13,262 nt of DNA from an uncultured Oscillibacter sp. (lineage in GTDB: Bacteria > Bacillota > Clostridia > Oscillospirales > Oscillospiraceae). A program made the translations under genes and the position numbers. The first letter of the stretch is position 1, and every line of letters starts with the position of its first letter. The stretch is from assembly GCF_910579365.1 (NCBI RefSeq), contig NZ_CAJTUX010000068.1, positions 1 to 13,262 on the forward strand. The letters run 5' to 3'. Below, piece after piece: positions 1 to 6,136 of the stretch. The notes below the pieces were generated by a model that was not told the DNA's origin, did no database searches, and saw only the letters and a list, made by a program, of their open reading frames with translations.

Positions 1-50
1 TACGAGATCGAGTAATGTGACTGGAGTTCAGACGTGTGCTCTTCCGATCT
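1..50. other. Illumina sequencing adapter contamination
   Basis: Bases 1-8 (TACGAGAT) match the end of the Illumina P7 primer, bases 9-16 (CGAGTAAT) fit an 8-nt i7 index (reverse complement ATTACTCG), and bases 17-50 match the TruSeq read-2 adapter ending GCTCTTCCGATCT. Read through from a GTG at 17, this gives the peptide MTGVQTCALPI, a known adapter-derived artefact at the N-terminus of spurious database proteins. It is untrimmed library sequence, not genome. Real sequence begins at about 51. Confidence 0.97.
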
Positions 51-376
51 TGATCCGGCCGCTGTACTGCGTCCATGAGGACGATATCGTCCGCTGGCGG
101 GACTACAACGGTCTCCGTTTTCTCCAGTGCGCCTGCCGCTTCACCGAGGCCCGGGACGCCTCCGGCGACGGGGTGGGAGAGAGCAAGCGGCAGGAGATCA
201 AGCTTCTTCTCCGGCAGCTGAAGGGAACCAACCCCAACATCGAAAAGAGTATTTTTCGGGCCATCCACGGCGTCCAGCTGGATACCTTCCCCGGCTTCAA
301 ATACCGGGGTGAGGCCCATACTTTCACCGATCTATACGACAGCTCCCCCTTCTTTGGCGGCGGAGCGGATACATAA
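51..376 (+). CDS. TtcA-like PP-loop tRNA thiolation protein, 3' fragment
   Basis: Only the last 107 residues are present. The first complete codon is at 53 and the 5' end is cut by the contig end and adapter. The segment IRPLYCVHEDDIVRWRDYNG followed by a Cys-Ala-Cys pair resembles the C-terminal part of TtcA-type ATPases, where cysteines hold an iron-sulfur cluster used in 2-thiocytidine formation in tRNA. The tail SKRQEIKLLLRQL and FRAIHGVQLDTFPG fits clostridial members of the family. The N-terminal PP-loop (SGGxDS) that would confirm this is outside the window. The apparent GTG start at 17 lies in the adapter and is false. The stop at 374-376 is 13 nt before the next ATG, so the two genes are probably co-transcribed. 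TtcA versus a related PP-loop enzyme cannot be settled from this fragment. Confidence 0.7.
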
Positions 377-389
377 GGAGGAATATGAC

Positions 390-2819
390 ATGGATTACTA
401 TCGCTGTGAAAATCCGGACTGCGGTTTTGTGGCCGAGGAGGAGCCGGATGTCTGCCCCCGCTGCGGGGGAACCTTCTTTGTCGCCTTGACGGAGGAGGAG
501 ATGACCGCAGGGGACTGGGTGAGCCTGGGCAATCAGGCGGTGGACGAGAAGCGGGAGACCGACGCCCTGGCCTGTTACCAGCGGGCGGCGGCCCTGGGGG
601 ACCCCCTGGGCCTGACGAACCTGGGCTGGTGTCTGGAGGCGGGCATCGGCGTCCCGGCGGACCCGAAGCAGGCCGTGGTGCTCTACGCCCAGGCGGCGGA
701 ACAGGAGTACATGCCGGCCCTGACGAATCTGGGCTACTGCTATACATACGGCATCGGCCTGGAGACCGACTATGACAAGGCCCTCAAGTGCTTCCAGAAG
801 GGGGCGGAGCAGGGCTTCCCCCGGGCGCAGTTCCTTCTGGCCGAGGCGTACCGCCGGGGCAGCGGCGTGGAGGCCGACGAGGCGGAGGCCGCCAAGTGGT
901 ATCAGTCCGCCGCGTGGCTGGGCTATCCCGGGGCACAGACAGAGTTGGGAAGGTGCCTGGAGTTCGGCACGGGCATAGAGCAGGACCTGGAGCAGGCTGT
1001 GAAGTGGTACACCGCTGCCGCCGAGCAGGGCAACGCCCCGGGCATGTGCTGTCTGGGCTTTTTGTACGAGAGCGGCCGGGGCGTGGAACAGAGCTGGGAG
1101 CAGGCGGTGGAGTGGTACCGCAAGGCCGCCGCCAAGGGCTATCCCCGGGCCCAGTGCAATCTGGCCTGGTGCTATGAGCACGGCCAGGGCGTGAAGCGGG
1201 ACTTTGCTGAGGCGCTCCGCCTCTATCAGGCAGCGGCGGACCAGGGCTATCCCCGGGGTCAGCTGTGCGTGGGCCTTTGCTATGAGCGGGGCCGGGGCGT
1301 GCCTCTGGACAAGGCGGCGGCGGTGGAGTGGTATCGCAAGGCCGCCGAACAGGGCGACGAGGACGGCGCGTGCTGCCTGGGCTTTATGTATGAGTCCGGC
1401 GAGGGCGTGGAGCAGAGCTGGGAGGAGGCGGTGCGCTGGTATCGGACCGCCGCCGACGGCGGACTGTCCCGGGGCATGTGCAACCTGGCGTGGTGCTATG
1501 AGCACGGCGAGGGCGTGGAGAAGAACCTGGAGGAGTCTTTCCTCTGGTACCGGAAGGCCGCGGAGCAGGGGGACCCCAGGGGGCTTTTCAGCGTGGCCAG
1601 AGCCTATGACTACGGCATTGGCGCGGAGCAGGACGCGGAGAAGGCCGCCGAGTGGTATCAGAAGGCTGCGGACGCCGGTTCCGCCCCGGCCACCTGCGAC
1701 CTGGGCGTGTGCTATGAGCGGGGCGAGGGCGTTCCCCAGAGCTATGAAAAGGCCGTGGAGCTCTACCGCAAGGCCGCTGAGATGGGCAACGCGCCGGGCC
1801 AGTGCAACCTGGGCTATATGTACGAATCCGGCCGGGGCGTGGAGCAGAGCTGGGAGGAGGCGGTGAAGTGGTACAGCGCCTCCGCGCAGCAGGGGTTCCC
1901 CCGGGCCCAGTGCAACCTGGCCTGGTGCTATGAGACCGGGTCGGGCGTGGAGCGCAACCTGACACGGGCTGCACACTGGTATCGCAAGGCCGCCGGGCAG
2001 CAGGACCCCAGAGGCATGTACTGCCTGGGCACATTCTATAAGTATGGCCGGGGCGTGGAGCAGGACGACGCGGAGGCCGTGAAGTGGTACCAGCTGGCGG
2101 CGGAGGCGGGCTACCCCCGGGGCATGTGCAGCCTGGGCGTGTGCTATGAGTTCGGCGAGGGCGTGGAGCAGAGCCTGGAGCAGGCGGTGAGCCTTTACCG
2201 TCAGGCGGCAGAGCGGGGCGATCCGGCGGGCCAGTGCAGCTTGGGCTATATGTACGAGTCCGGACGGGGCGTGGAGCAGGACGTCGTCGAGGCCGCCCGG
2301 CTCTATCAGCTGGCGGCGGAGGCGGGCTATCCCCGGGCCATGTGCAACTACGGCTATTGCTGCGAGGCGGCCCAGGGCGTGAAGAAGGACATGGCCGCCG
2401 CCGTCGAGTGGTACCGCCGGGCCGCCGAGGCCGGGGACTCCACCGGCGCGTGCAACCTGGGATACCTCTACGAAACCGGCGAGGGCGTGGAACAGAGCTG
2501 GGAGCAGGCCGTGAACTGGTATCGCCAGGCGGCGGAGCAGGGTCATGCCAGGGGCCAGTACCTTCTGGGCTGGTGCTATGAGCACGGCAAGGGCGTGGAG
2601 GCCAGCCGGGAGAAGGCGAAGGGGCTCTACGAGGCCTCCGCCAGACAAAACTACAAGCACGCGGTGGAGGCTTTGGAGCGGCTGAAAAACGGACCGGAGT
2701 CCGAAGCGCCTCCGGAGAAGAAGCCCGCTGAGAAAAAGCCTGCTGAGAAAAAGACCTCGGAGAAGAGACCCCCGGAAAAGGGCGGTTTCTTCAAGGGCCT
2801 GTTTGGCAAGCGGAAGTAA
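390..2819 (+). CDS. Large Sel1-repeat protein with N-terminal zinc ribbon
   Basis: The 809-residue protein starts at the ATG at 390, 8 nt after AAGGAGG (375-381). The frame is open upstream to 309, but that stretch overlaps the previous gene. Residues 1-30 form a zinc ribbon (C6-x4-C11, C22-x2-C25). Residues 75-758 are 19 consecutive 36-residue Sel1-like repeats with no insertion, following the pattern xCNLGxCYExGxGVEQxxEqAVxWYRkAAexGxprg. A partial helical unit precedes them at about 42-74. The tail (about 770-809) has Glu-Lys-Lys-Pro units and ends in a basic aromatic GGFFKGLFGKRK. Sel1/TPR-like solenoids usually act as protein-binding scaffolds. There is no signal peptide or TM segment, so a cytoplasmic location is likely; the tail could touch membrane or acidic partners (inference). 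The partner is unknown. Short-read assembly could have miscounted the repeats. Confidence 0.93.
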   Translation: MDYYRCENPDCGFVAEEEPDVCPRCGGTFFVALTEEEMTAGDWVSLGNQAVDEKRETDALACYQRAAALGDPLGLTNLGWCLEAGIGVPADPKQAVVLYAQAAEQEYMPALTNLGYCYTYGIGLETDYDKALKCFQKGAEQGFPRAQFLLAEAYRRGSGVEADEAEAAKWYQSAAWLGYPGAQTELGRCLEFGTGIEQDLEQAVKWYTAAAEQGNAPGMCCLGFLYESGRGVEQSWEQAVEWYRKAAAKGYPRAQCNLAWCYEHGQGVKRDFAEALRLYQAAADQGYPRGQLCVGLCYERGRGVPLDKAAAVEWYRKAAEQGDEDGACCLGFMYESGEGVEQSWEEAVRWYRTAADGGLSRGMCNLAWCYEHGEGVEKNLEESFLWYRKAAEQGDPRGLFSVARAYDYGIGAEQDAEKAAEWYQKAADAGSAPATCDLGVCYERGEGVPQSYEKAVELYRKAAEMGNAPGQCNLGYMYESGRGVEQSWEEAVKWYSASAQQGFPRAQCNLAWCYETGSGVERNLTRAAHWYRKAAGQQDPRGMYCLGTFYKYGRGVEQDDAEAVKWYQLAAEAGYPRGMCSLGVCYEFGEGVEQSLEQAVSLYRQAAERGDPAGQCSLGYMYESGRGVEQDVVEAARLYQLAAEAGYPRAMCNYGYCCEAAQGVKKDMAAAVEWYRRAAEAGDSTGACNLGYLYETGEGVEQSWEQAVNWYRQAAEQGHARGQYLLGWCYEHGKGVEASREKAKGLYEASARQNYKHAVEALERLKNGPESEAPPEKKPAEKKPAEKKTSEKRPPEKGGFFKGLFGKRK
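612..2663 (+). repeat. 19 tandem 108-bp repeats encoding Sel1 units
   Basis: The DNA is periodic at 108 bp, matching the 36-codon Sel1 unit. Units 5, 8, 12 and 18 share YESG/YETG then GVEQSWE; units 6, 9, 13 and 19 share AWCYE or GWCYE. These two types sit next to each other (5-6, 8-9, 12-13, 18-19), so expansion probably copied two or more units at a time. Divergence between copies indicates that most duplications are not recent. Confidence 0.9.
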
Positions 2820-2833
2820 AAGTAACGAAATGA

Positions 2834-2866
2834 GATGCCCGGAGCCAGCCTCCGGGCATCTTTTTC
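2834..2866 (+). terminator. Intrinsic terminator after Sel1 gene
   Basis: A perfect 11-bp GC-rich stem (GATGCCCGGAG, 2834-2844, with CTCCGGGCATC, 2850-2860) around a 5-nt loop is followed by TTTTT. It lies 14 nt after the stop at 2819, a textbook Rho-independent terminator. Confidence 0.93.
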
Positions 2867-2897
2867 TGTCCCGGCCATAAAATTTTTTCGAAAGTGC

Positions 2898-2926
2898 TTG
2901 ACATTTCTGGAAAATGTGCTATTGTA
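2898..2926 (+). promoter_or_regulatory. Sigma-A promoter of the GntR/ABC operon
   Basis: A perfect -35 TTGACA (2898-2903) is followed after 16 bp by TATTGT (2920-2925), a 4/6 match to the -10 consensus. The GntR start lies about 40 nt downstream. An inverted repeat, ATGTG (2914-2918) with CACAT (2932-2936), flanks the -10 and could be the repressor's operator (inference). Confidence 0.75.
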
Positions 2927-2969
2927 TTAATCACATAAGACAACAGAACAAGAACAGGAGGCGCAAGAT

Positions 2970-3356
2970 ATGCAATGGCAGTTTTCCAACGACGCGCCAA
3001 TTTATACCCAGCTGATTCAGCAGGTGAAGGTGGGCATCGTCACCGGCGCGTTTCCCCCCGGGGAACGATTGCCCTCGGTGCGGGATCTGGCCACGGAGGC
3101 CGGGGTGAATCCCAACACCATGCAGAGGGCCCTGGCGGAGCTGGAGCGGGACGGGCTGGTGTACAGCCAGCGGACCGCAGGAAGATTTGTGACGGAGGAC
3201 AATACCATGATTAACGCGGCGAAGCGAAGCCTTGCCGAGCGGCACGTGAAGACTTTTTTGGAGGCGATGCTCCGTCTGGGCTTTCAGAGGGAGGAAATCA
3301 TCAGCCTGATTACACAGGAATTGGGAGAGGAGGAAGCGGACCATGCCAGTGCTTGA
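2970..3356 (+). CDS. GntR family (YtrA-type) transcriptional regulator
   Basis: The 128-residue protein has a winged helix-turn-helix at about residues 8-77, with the GntR signature GERLPSVRDLATEAGVNPNT, then QRALAELERDGLVYSQRTAGRFV. The remaining ~50 residues are too short for a FadR or UTRA ligand domain and match the short helical dimerisation tail of the YtrA subfamily. AGGAGG (2956-2961) sits 8 nt before the ATG. It is the first gene of an ABC transporter operon and overlaps the ATPase gene by 14 nt. YtrA-type regulators usually repress their own operon and respond to cell-envelope stress or peptide antibiotics. That role is inferred here from family and position; the inducer is unknown. 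Confidence 0.93.
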   Translation: MQWQFSNDAPIYTQLIQQVKVGIVTGAFPPGERLPSVRDLATEAGVNPNTMQRALAELERDGLVYSQRTAGRFVTEDNTMINAAKRSLAERHVKTFLEAMLRLGFQREEIISLITQELGEEEADHASA

Positions 3357-4038
3357 GTGTAAGGGGCTGACAAAGCGGTTCGGCCGGACCACGGCCCTGG
3401 AGGAGGTGAGCCTCACCATCGAGCCGGGCCGCATCGTGGGCCTTTTGGGCCCCAACGGCAGCGGGAAGACCACACTGATCAAATTGGCCAATGGACTGCT
3501 GACCCCCGACGGGGGCTACATCGCCGTCTGCGGCGCCGCTCCCGGGCGGGAGAGCCACAGTCTGGTAAGCTATCTCCCGGAGCGGACGGCCATTCCCACC
3601 TGGATGTCGGCCAAACAGCTGATGGACTTCTACGGCGATTTCTACCGGGATTTCCGCCGGGACACGGCGGAGGAGATGCTGGCGCATCTGAACATCCAGC
3701 CCCGGCAGACGGTCAAGCAGATGTCCAAGGGCACCCGGGAGAAGGTGCAGCTCATCATGGTCATGAGCCGGGCGGCGAAGCTGTATCTTCTGGATGAGCC
3801 CATTGGCGGCGTGGACCCCGCCACTCGGGACTACATTCTCTCCACCATCATCGGCAACTACAACCCTGAGGCGGCGGTGGTGATCTCCACACACCTGATC
3901 GCCGACGTGGAGAAGGTGCTGGACGAGGTGATCTTCCTCCATCAGAGCCGGGTGGTGCTTCAGTCCACCGTGGACGATATCCGGGAGGAGAAGGGTATGA
4001 GCGTGGATGAGCTGTTCCGGGAGGTGTTCAAATGCTGA
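3343..4038 (+). CDS. ABC transporter ATP-binding protein (YtrB-like)
   Basis: The 231-residue ATPase has Walker A GPNGSGKT (36-43), a signature loop MSKGTREK (127-134, a variant of LSGGQ), Walker B KLYLLDEP (146-153), D-loop GGVD and H-loop His184. The Q-loop position reads YLPE (77-80), with Glu in place of Gln, a change also found in other ABC-2-type exporter ATPases. The ATG at 3343 is 9 nt after GGAGG (3329-3333) and lies inside the end of the GntR gene, suggesting translational coupling. It would power the membrane protein encoded next. The pairing with a YtrA-type repressor suggests envelope-stress or antimicrobial export, but the substrate cannot be read from the sequence. Confidence 0.95.
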   Translation: MPVLECKGLTKRFGRTTALEEVSLTIEPGRIVGLLGPNGSGKTTLIKLANGLLTPDGGYIAVCGAAPGRESHSLVSYLPERTAIPTWMSAKQLMDFYGDFYRDFRRDTAEEMLAHLNIQPRQTVKQMSKGTREKVQLIMVMSRAAKLYLLDEPIGGVDPATRDYILSTIIGNYNPEAAVVISTHLIADVEKVLDEVIFLHQSRVVLQSTVDDIREEKGMSVDELFREVFKC

Positions 4039-4847
4039 GGAAATTGTTAAAGCATGAGTTTCGCGCCACCGGCCGGGTCATGCTGCCTATGTACCTGGTG
4101 CTGCTGGTGACGGCCATCGGCTCCAATCTGGCGGGCCGCAAGATGTTGGACGGTCCGGAGATCCTGACCACGTTGGGCCTTTTGATCGTCATGGCCTTCG
4201 GCTTCGCCATCTTCGGCGTGCTGCTGATGTCCTTTGTGCTGATGATTCAGCGGTTTTACAAGAACCTGCTTCAGGATGAGGGCTATTTGATGTTCACCCT
4301 GCCGGTCTCGGTCCATCAGCACATCTGGTCGAAACTGATTGTCTCCGCCGTGTGGTTTGCGGCGACCATTCTGGCCATCATCGCCGCCAGTATGATTGTG
4401 GCCTATGACGTGGGCTTCCTGCGGGACTTCTTTTCGTTCCTGCGTGAGTTTTTCCAGGGCCTCCAGAAGCTGAAGATCAGCGAGGCCCTCAACGGCACAA
4501 TCTATCTGGTGGAGTTCGCCGTCCTGCTGTTTTTGTCCATGGCGGCCTTTTCCCTCCAGTTTTACGCGGCCCTGGCGGCGGGGCACAGCCGGGCCAATCA
4601 CAAGATGGTCTGGTCCGTGGTCTGCTTCTTCGGCTTCCAGTTTGTGCTGCAAATGGCGCTGAGCACCTTCTTTATTACGCTGGATAAACTGGGAACTCCC
4701 AGCTTTTTGAACATCGACTGGAACCCCTCCGTGACGGTGGCCATCCATGTGGGACTGCTGGTGTGCATTGGGGTGGTGATTCTCTACGGCGCGATTTTTT
4801 ACGCCGTCACCACGTTCTTCTTGAAAAAGCACCTGAACCTGGAGTAA
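4032..4847 (+). CDS. ABC transporter permease
   Basis: This 271-residue protein has six predicted membrane segments (about 17-34, 46-72, 102-125, 157-183, 193-215, 234-263). A conserved-looking cytoplasmic stretch after segment 2, QRFYKNLLQDEGYLMFTLPV, is typical of clostridial ABC-2-like permeases next to YtrB-type ATPases. The N-terminus MLRKLLKHEFRATGR is basic and fits an amphipathic entry helix. Its ATG overlaps the ATPase stop by 7 nt, so translation is probably coupled and expression stoichiometric. No accessory extracytoplasmic domain is present. Together with the preceding gene it probably forms a homodimeric-permease exporter (inference). Confidence 0.9.
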   Translation: MLRKLLKHEFRATGRVMLPMYLVLLVTAIGSNLAGRKMLDGPEILTTLGLLIVMAFGFAIFGVLLMSFVLMIQRFYKNLLQDEGYLMFTLPVSVHQHIWSKLIVSAVWFAATILAIIAASMIVAYDVGFLRDFFSFLREFFQGLQKLKISEALNGTIYLVEFAVLLFLSMAAFSLQFYAALAAGHSRANHKMVWSVVCFFGFQFVLQMALSTFFITLDKLGTPSFLNIDWNPSVTVAIHVGLLVCIGVVILYGAIFYAVTTFFLKKHLNLE

Positions 4848-4855
4848 ACTGGTAT

Positions 4856-4876
4856 CCATAATGAACGCCATTATGG
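4856..4876 (+). other. Hairpin touching the RBS of the export-protein gene
   Basis: CCATAATG (4856-4863) and CATTATGG (4869-4876) form a perfect 8-bp stem with loop AACGC. The 3' arm overlaps the first two bases of the GGAGGA ribosome binding site (4875-4880). No T-tract follows, so it is not a terminator. It may weaken initiation of the downstream gene relative to the ABC genes (inference). Confidence 0.45.
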
Positions 4877-4885
4877 AGGAATCCC

Positions 4886-5371
4886 ATGCTGTTTTCAGAG
4901 AGATTTTTAGAGACGGTATCCGGCGAGCTGCTGATGACCTTTCTGGTGGCCATGGTCCCGGTGATCGAGCTCCGGGGAGCCATCCCGGCAGGCATCGCCG
5001 CAGGGCTGTCCCCCGCCCTGGCCTGCCTTGCCGCCATTGCCGGAAATCTGGTTCCCGCGCCCCTCATCATGCTGCTGGGACGGCGGGTGGCCAATTGGCT
5101 CCGGGGAACCCGCTTCTTTGGTCCCAAAATCGCCTGGCTGGAGCGCCGGGCCCACCTCAAGGGGCGGCTGGTGCGGAAATACCGTCTGGCGGGGCTGGTG
5201 ATTTTGGTGGGCGTCCCCCTGCCGGGGACCGGAGCCTGGACCGGGGCGCTGGTGGCCTCGGCGCTGGACATTCGGATGCGGCACGCCCTGCCCGCCATTT
5301 TCCTGGGGCTGGTTATCGCTGCGGTCATCACCACCGCCATTACGCTGGGGCTGTTTGGCCTGCTGATTTGA
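4886..5371 (+). CDS. Small multidrug export family membrane protein (COG2426/PF06695-like)
   Basis: The 161-residue hydrophobic protein carries two features of this family: PVIELRGAIP (25-34) in the first membrane hairpin and PLPGTGAWTG (111-120) in the second half, with about four membrane spans (13-35, 40-65, 100-122, 138-160). The ATG follows GGAGG (4875-4879) by 6 nt. It starts 38 nt after the permease and is probably in the same transcript. Despite the family name, the transport function is poorly established, and the repeated Pro/Gly membrane motifs recall re-entrant hairpins of DedA-like proteins. The position in a YtrA-type operon supports a membrane-stress role, by inference only. 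Confidence 0.85.
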   Translation: MLFSERFLETVSGELLMTFLVAMVPVIELRGAIPAGIAAGLSPALACLAAIAGNLVPAPLIMLLGRRVANWLRGTRFFGPKIAWLERRAHLKGRLVRKYRLAGLVILVGVPLPGTGAWTGALVASALDIRMRHALPAIFLGLVIAAVITTAITLGLFGLLI

Positions 5372-5386
5372 TAAAAGGAGTATATG

Positions 5387-6007
5387 ATGAAACGTGTTTC
5401 AATTGCCTGCGCCCTGGCGCTTTCGCTGTCCCTGCTTACGGGCTGTATGCCCGGCGTTGCGGTGACCTCCCCGAAGGACGAGGAATTTCAAAAGGACTGG
5501 GCGGACTCTATGGAAGAGGCTGCCGAGGATTGGGCGCAAGACTGGGAGACAGCCGTTGACGAGGCCGTGAGGTCCTGGAGCGGCCAGGATGAGGACGGCG
5601 TGGAAAAAGACCACTACTGGAAAATTTTAGATGTCTCGGATGAAGAGGCCGCCATTGTGGAGGTCGGGACCGTCACGGACCCGGAACAGGTCCGTGCCAT
5701 AGACGATCTCCTCAACGACGACGGCCACCAGAAAGACCGGCCGACCGAGGACCCGGGCGACCCCGCTTACAGCTACGTTTACTGCCAGCAGGAGACCCTG
5801 AAGGCGGGCCAGGACCCCGGGGACCGGGAATATGAGGAGCTGGTCCGCTTCACCGTCTCCGCGTCGGAGGACGTGGTGACTATGGTGATTCTGGAGGATC
5901 TGCCCTCTTTGCTGAACGTGGATCTGGGGGATTTCCTGACCTTTACCATAGCCGTTCCGGCGGAGACGGCGGAGGCCCTGCGGAACCCGGGGCAGTTTTT
6001 GGAATAA
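5387..6007 (+). CDS. Lipoprotein of unknown function
   Basis: The 206-residue protein begins with a classic lipoprotein signal: basic MKR, a hydrophobic core, then lipobox LTG-Cys with the lipidated Cys at residue 20. ATGATG offers starts at 5384 and 5387; the second gives a better 6-nt spacing from AAGGAG (5375-5380). After the Cys there is an acidic helical stretch with regularly placed Trp (DWADSMEEAAEDWAQDW), then an alternating beta-like region containing IVEVGTVTDPEQV and FLTFTIAVPAETAEAL. It is strongly acidic and surface-exposed by prediction. It starts 15 nt after the export-protein stop and is the last gene before a hairpin. I recognise no domain. Confidence 0.85.
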   Translation: MKRVSIACALALSLSLLTGCMPGVAVTSPKDEEFQKDWADSMEEAAEDWAQDWETAVDEAVRSWSGQDEDGVEKDHYWKILDVSDEEAAIVEVGTVTDPEQVRAIDDLLNDDGHQKDRPTEDPGDPAYSYVYCQQETLKAGQDPGDREYEELVRFTVSASEDVVTMVILEDLPSLLNVDLGDFLTFTIAVPAETAEALRNPGQFLE

Positions 6008-6012
6008 CCTAC

Positions 6013-6042
6013 AAGGACGCGCCTGGAAGGCGCGTCCTTCTT
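6013..6042 (+). terminator. Terminator closing the GntR/ABC operon
   Basis: AAGGACGCGCC (6013-6023) pairs perfectly with GGCGCGTCCTT (6029-6039), an 11-bp stem with loop TGGAA, beginning 6 nt after the lipoprotein stop. The following T-tract is weak (CTTATGG), so termination may be partial, although the flavodiiron gene downstream has its own promoter. Confidence 0.75.
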
Positions 6043-6066
6043 ATGGTTCTTGTGCCTGTGAAACCC

Positions 6067-6095
6067 TTGACAAACCGGGAAAATTGGGTTAGATT
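6067..6095 (+). promoter_or_regulatory. Sigma-A promoter of the flavodiiron gene
   Basis: A perfect TTGACA (6067-6072), a 17-bp spacer and TAGATT (6090-6095, 4/6 to TATAAT) lie about 40 nt upstream of the ATG at 6137. The region is AT-rich compared with its surroundings. Confidence 0.8.
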
Positions 6096-6136
6096 AACCT
6101 TGCGAAAACCATCATACACAAAGGAGATTGAACGCT

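Noticed and set aside
17..52. GTG start at 17 for the TtcA-like gene
   Set aside because: The first 11 codons are sequencing adapter; the true start is upstream of the contig end.
324..2660. A 778-codon open frame on the minus strand opposite the Sel1 gene
   Set aside because: It is a by-product of the GC-rich 108-bp repeats: the period is a multiple of three, so one stop-free antisense unit stays open in all copies. The product is Leu/Ala/His/Arg repeats with no ribosome binding site, while the plus strand encodes clear Sel1 units.
612..2663. Regular direct repeats considered as a CRISPR array
   Set aside because: The 108-bp units are contiguous coding sequence with no unique spacers and translate to Sel1 motifs throughout.
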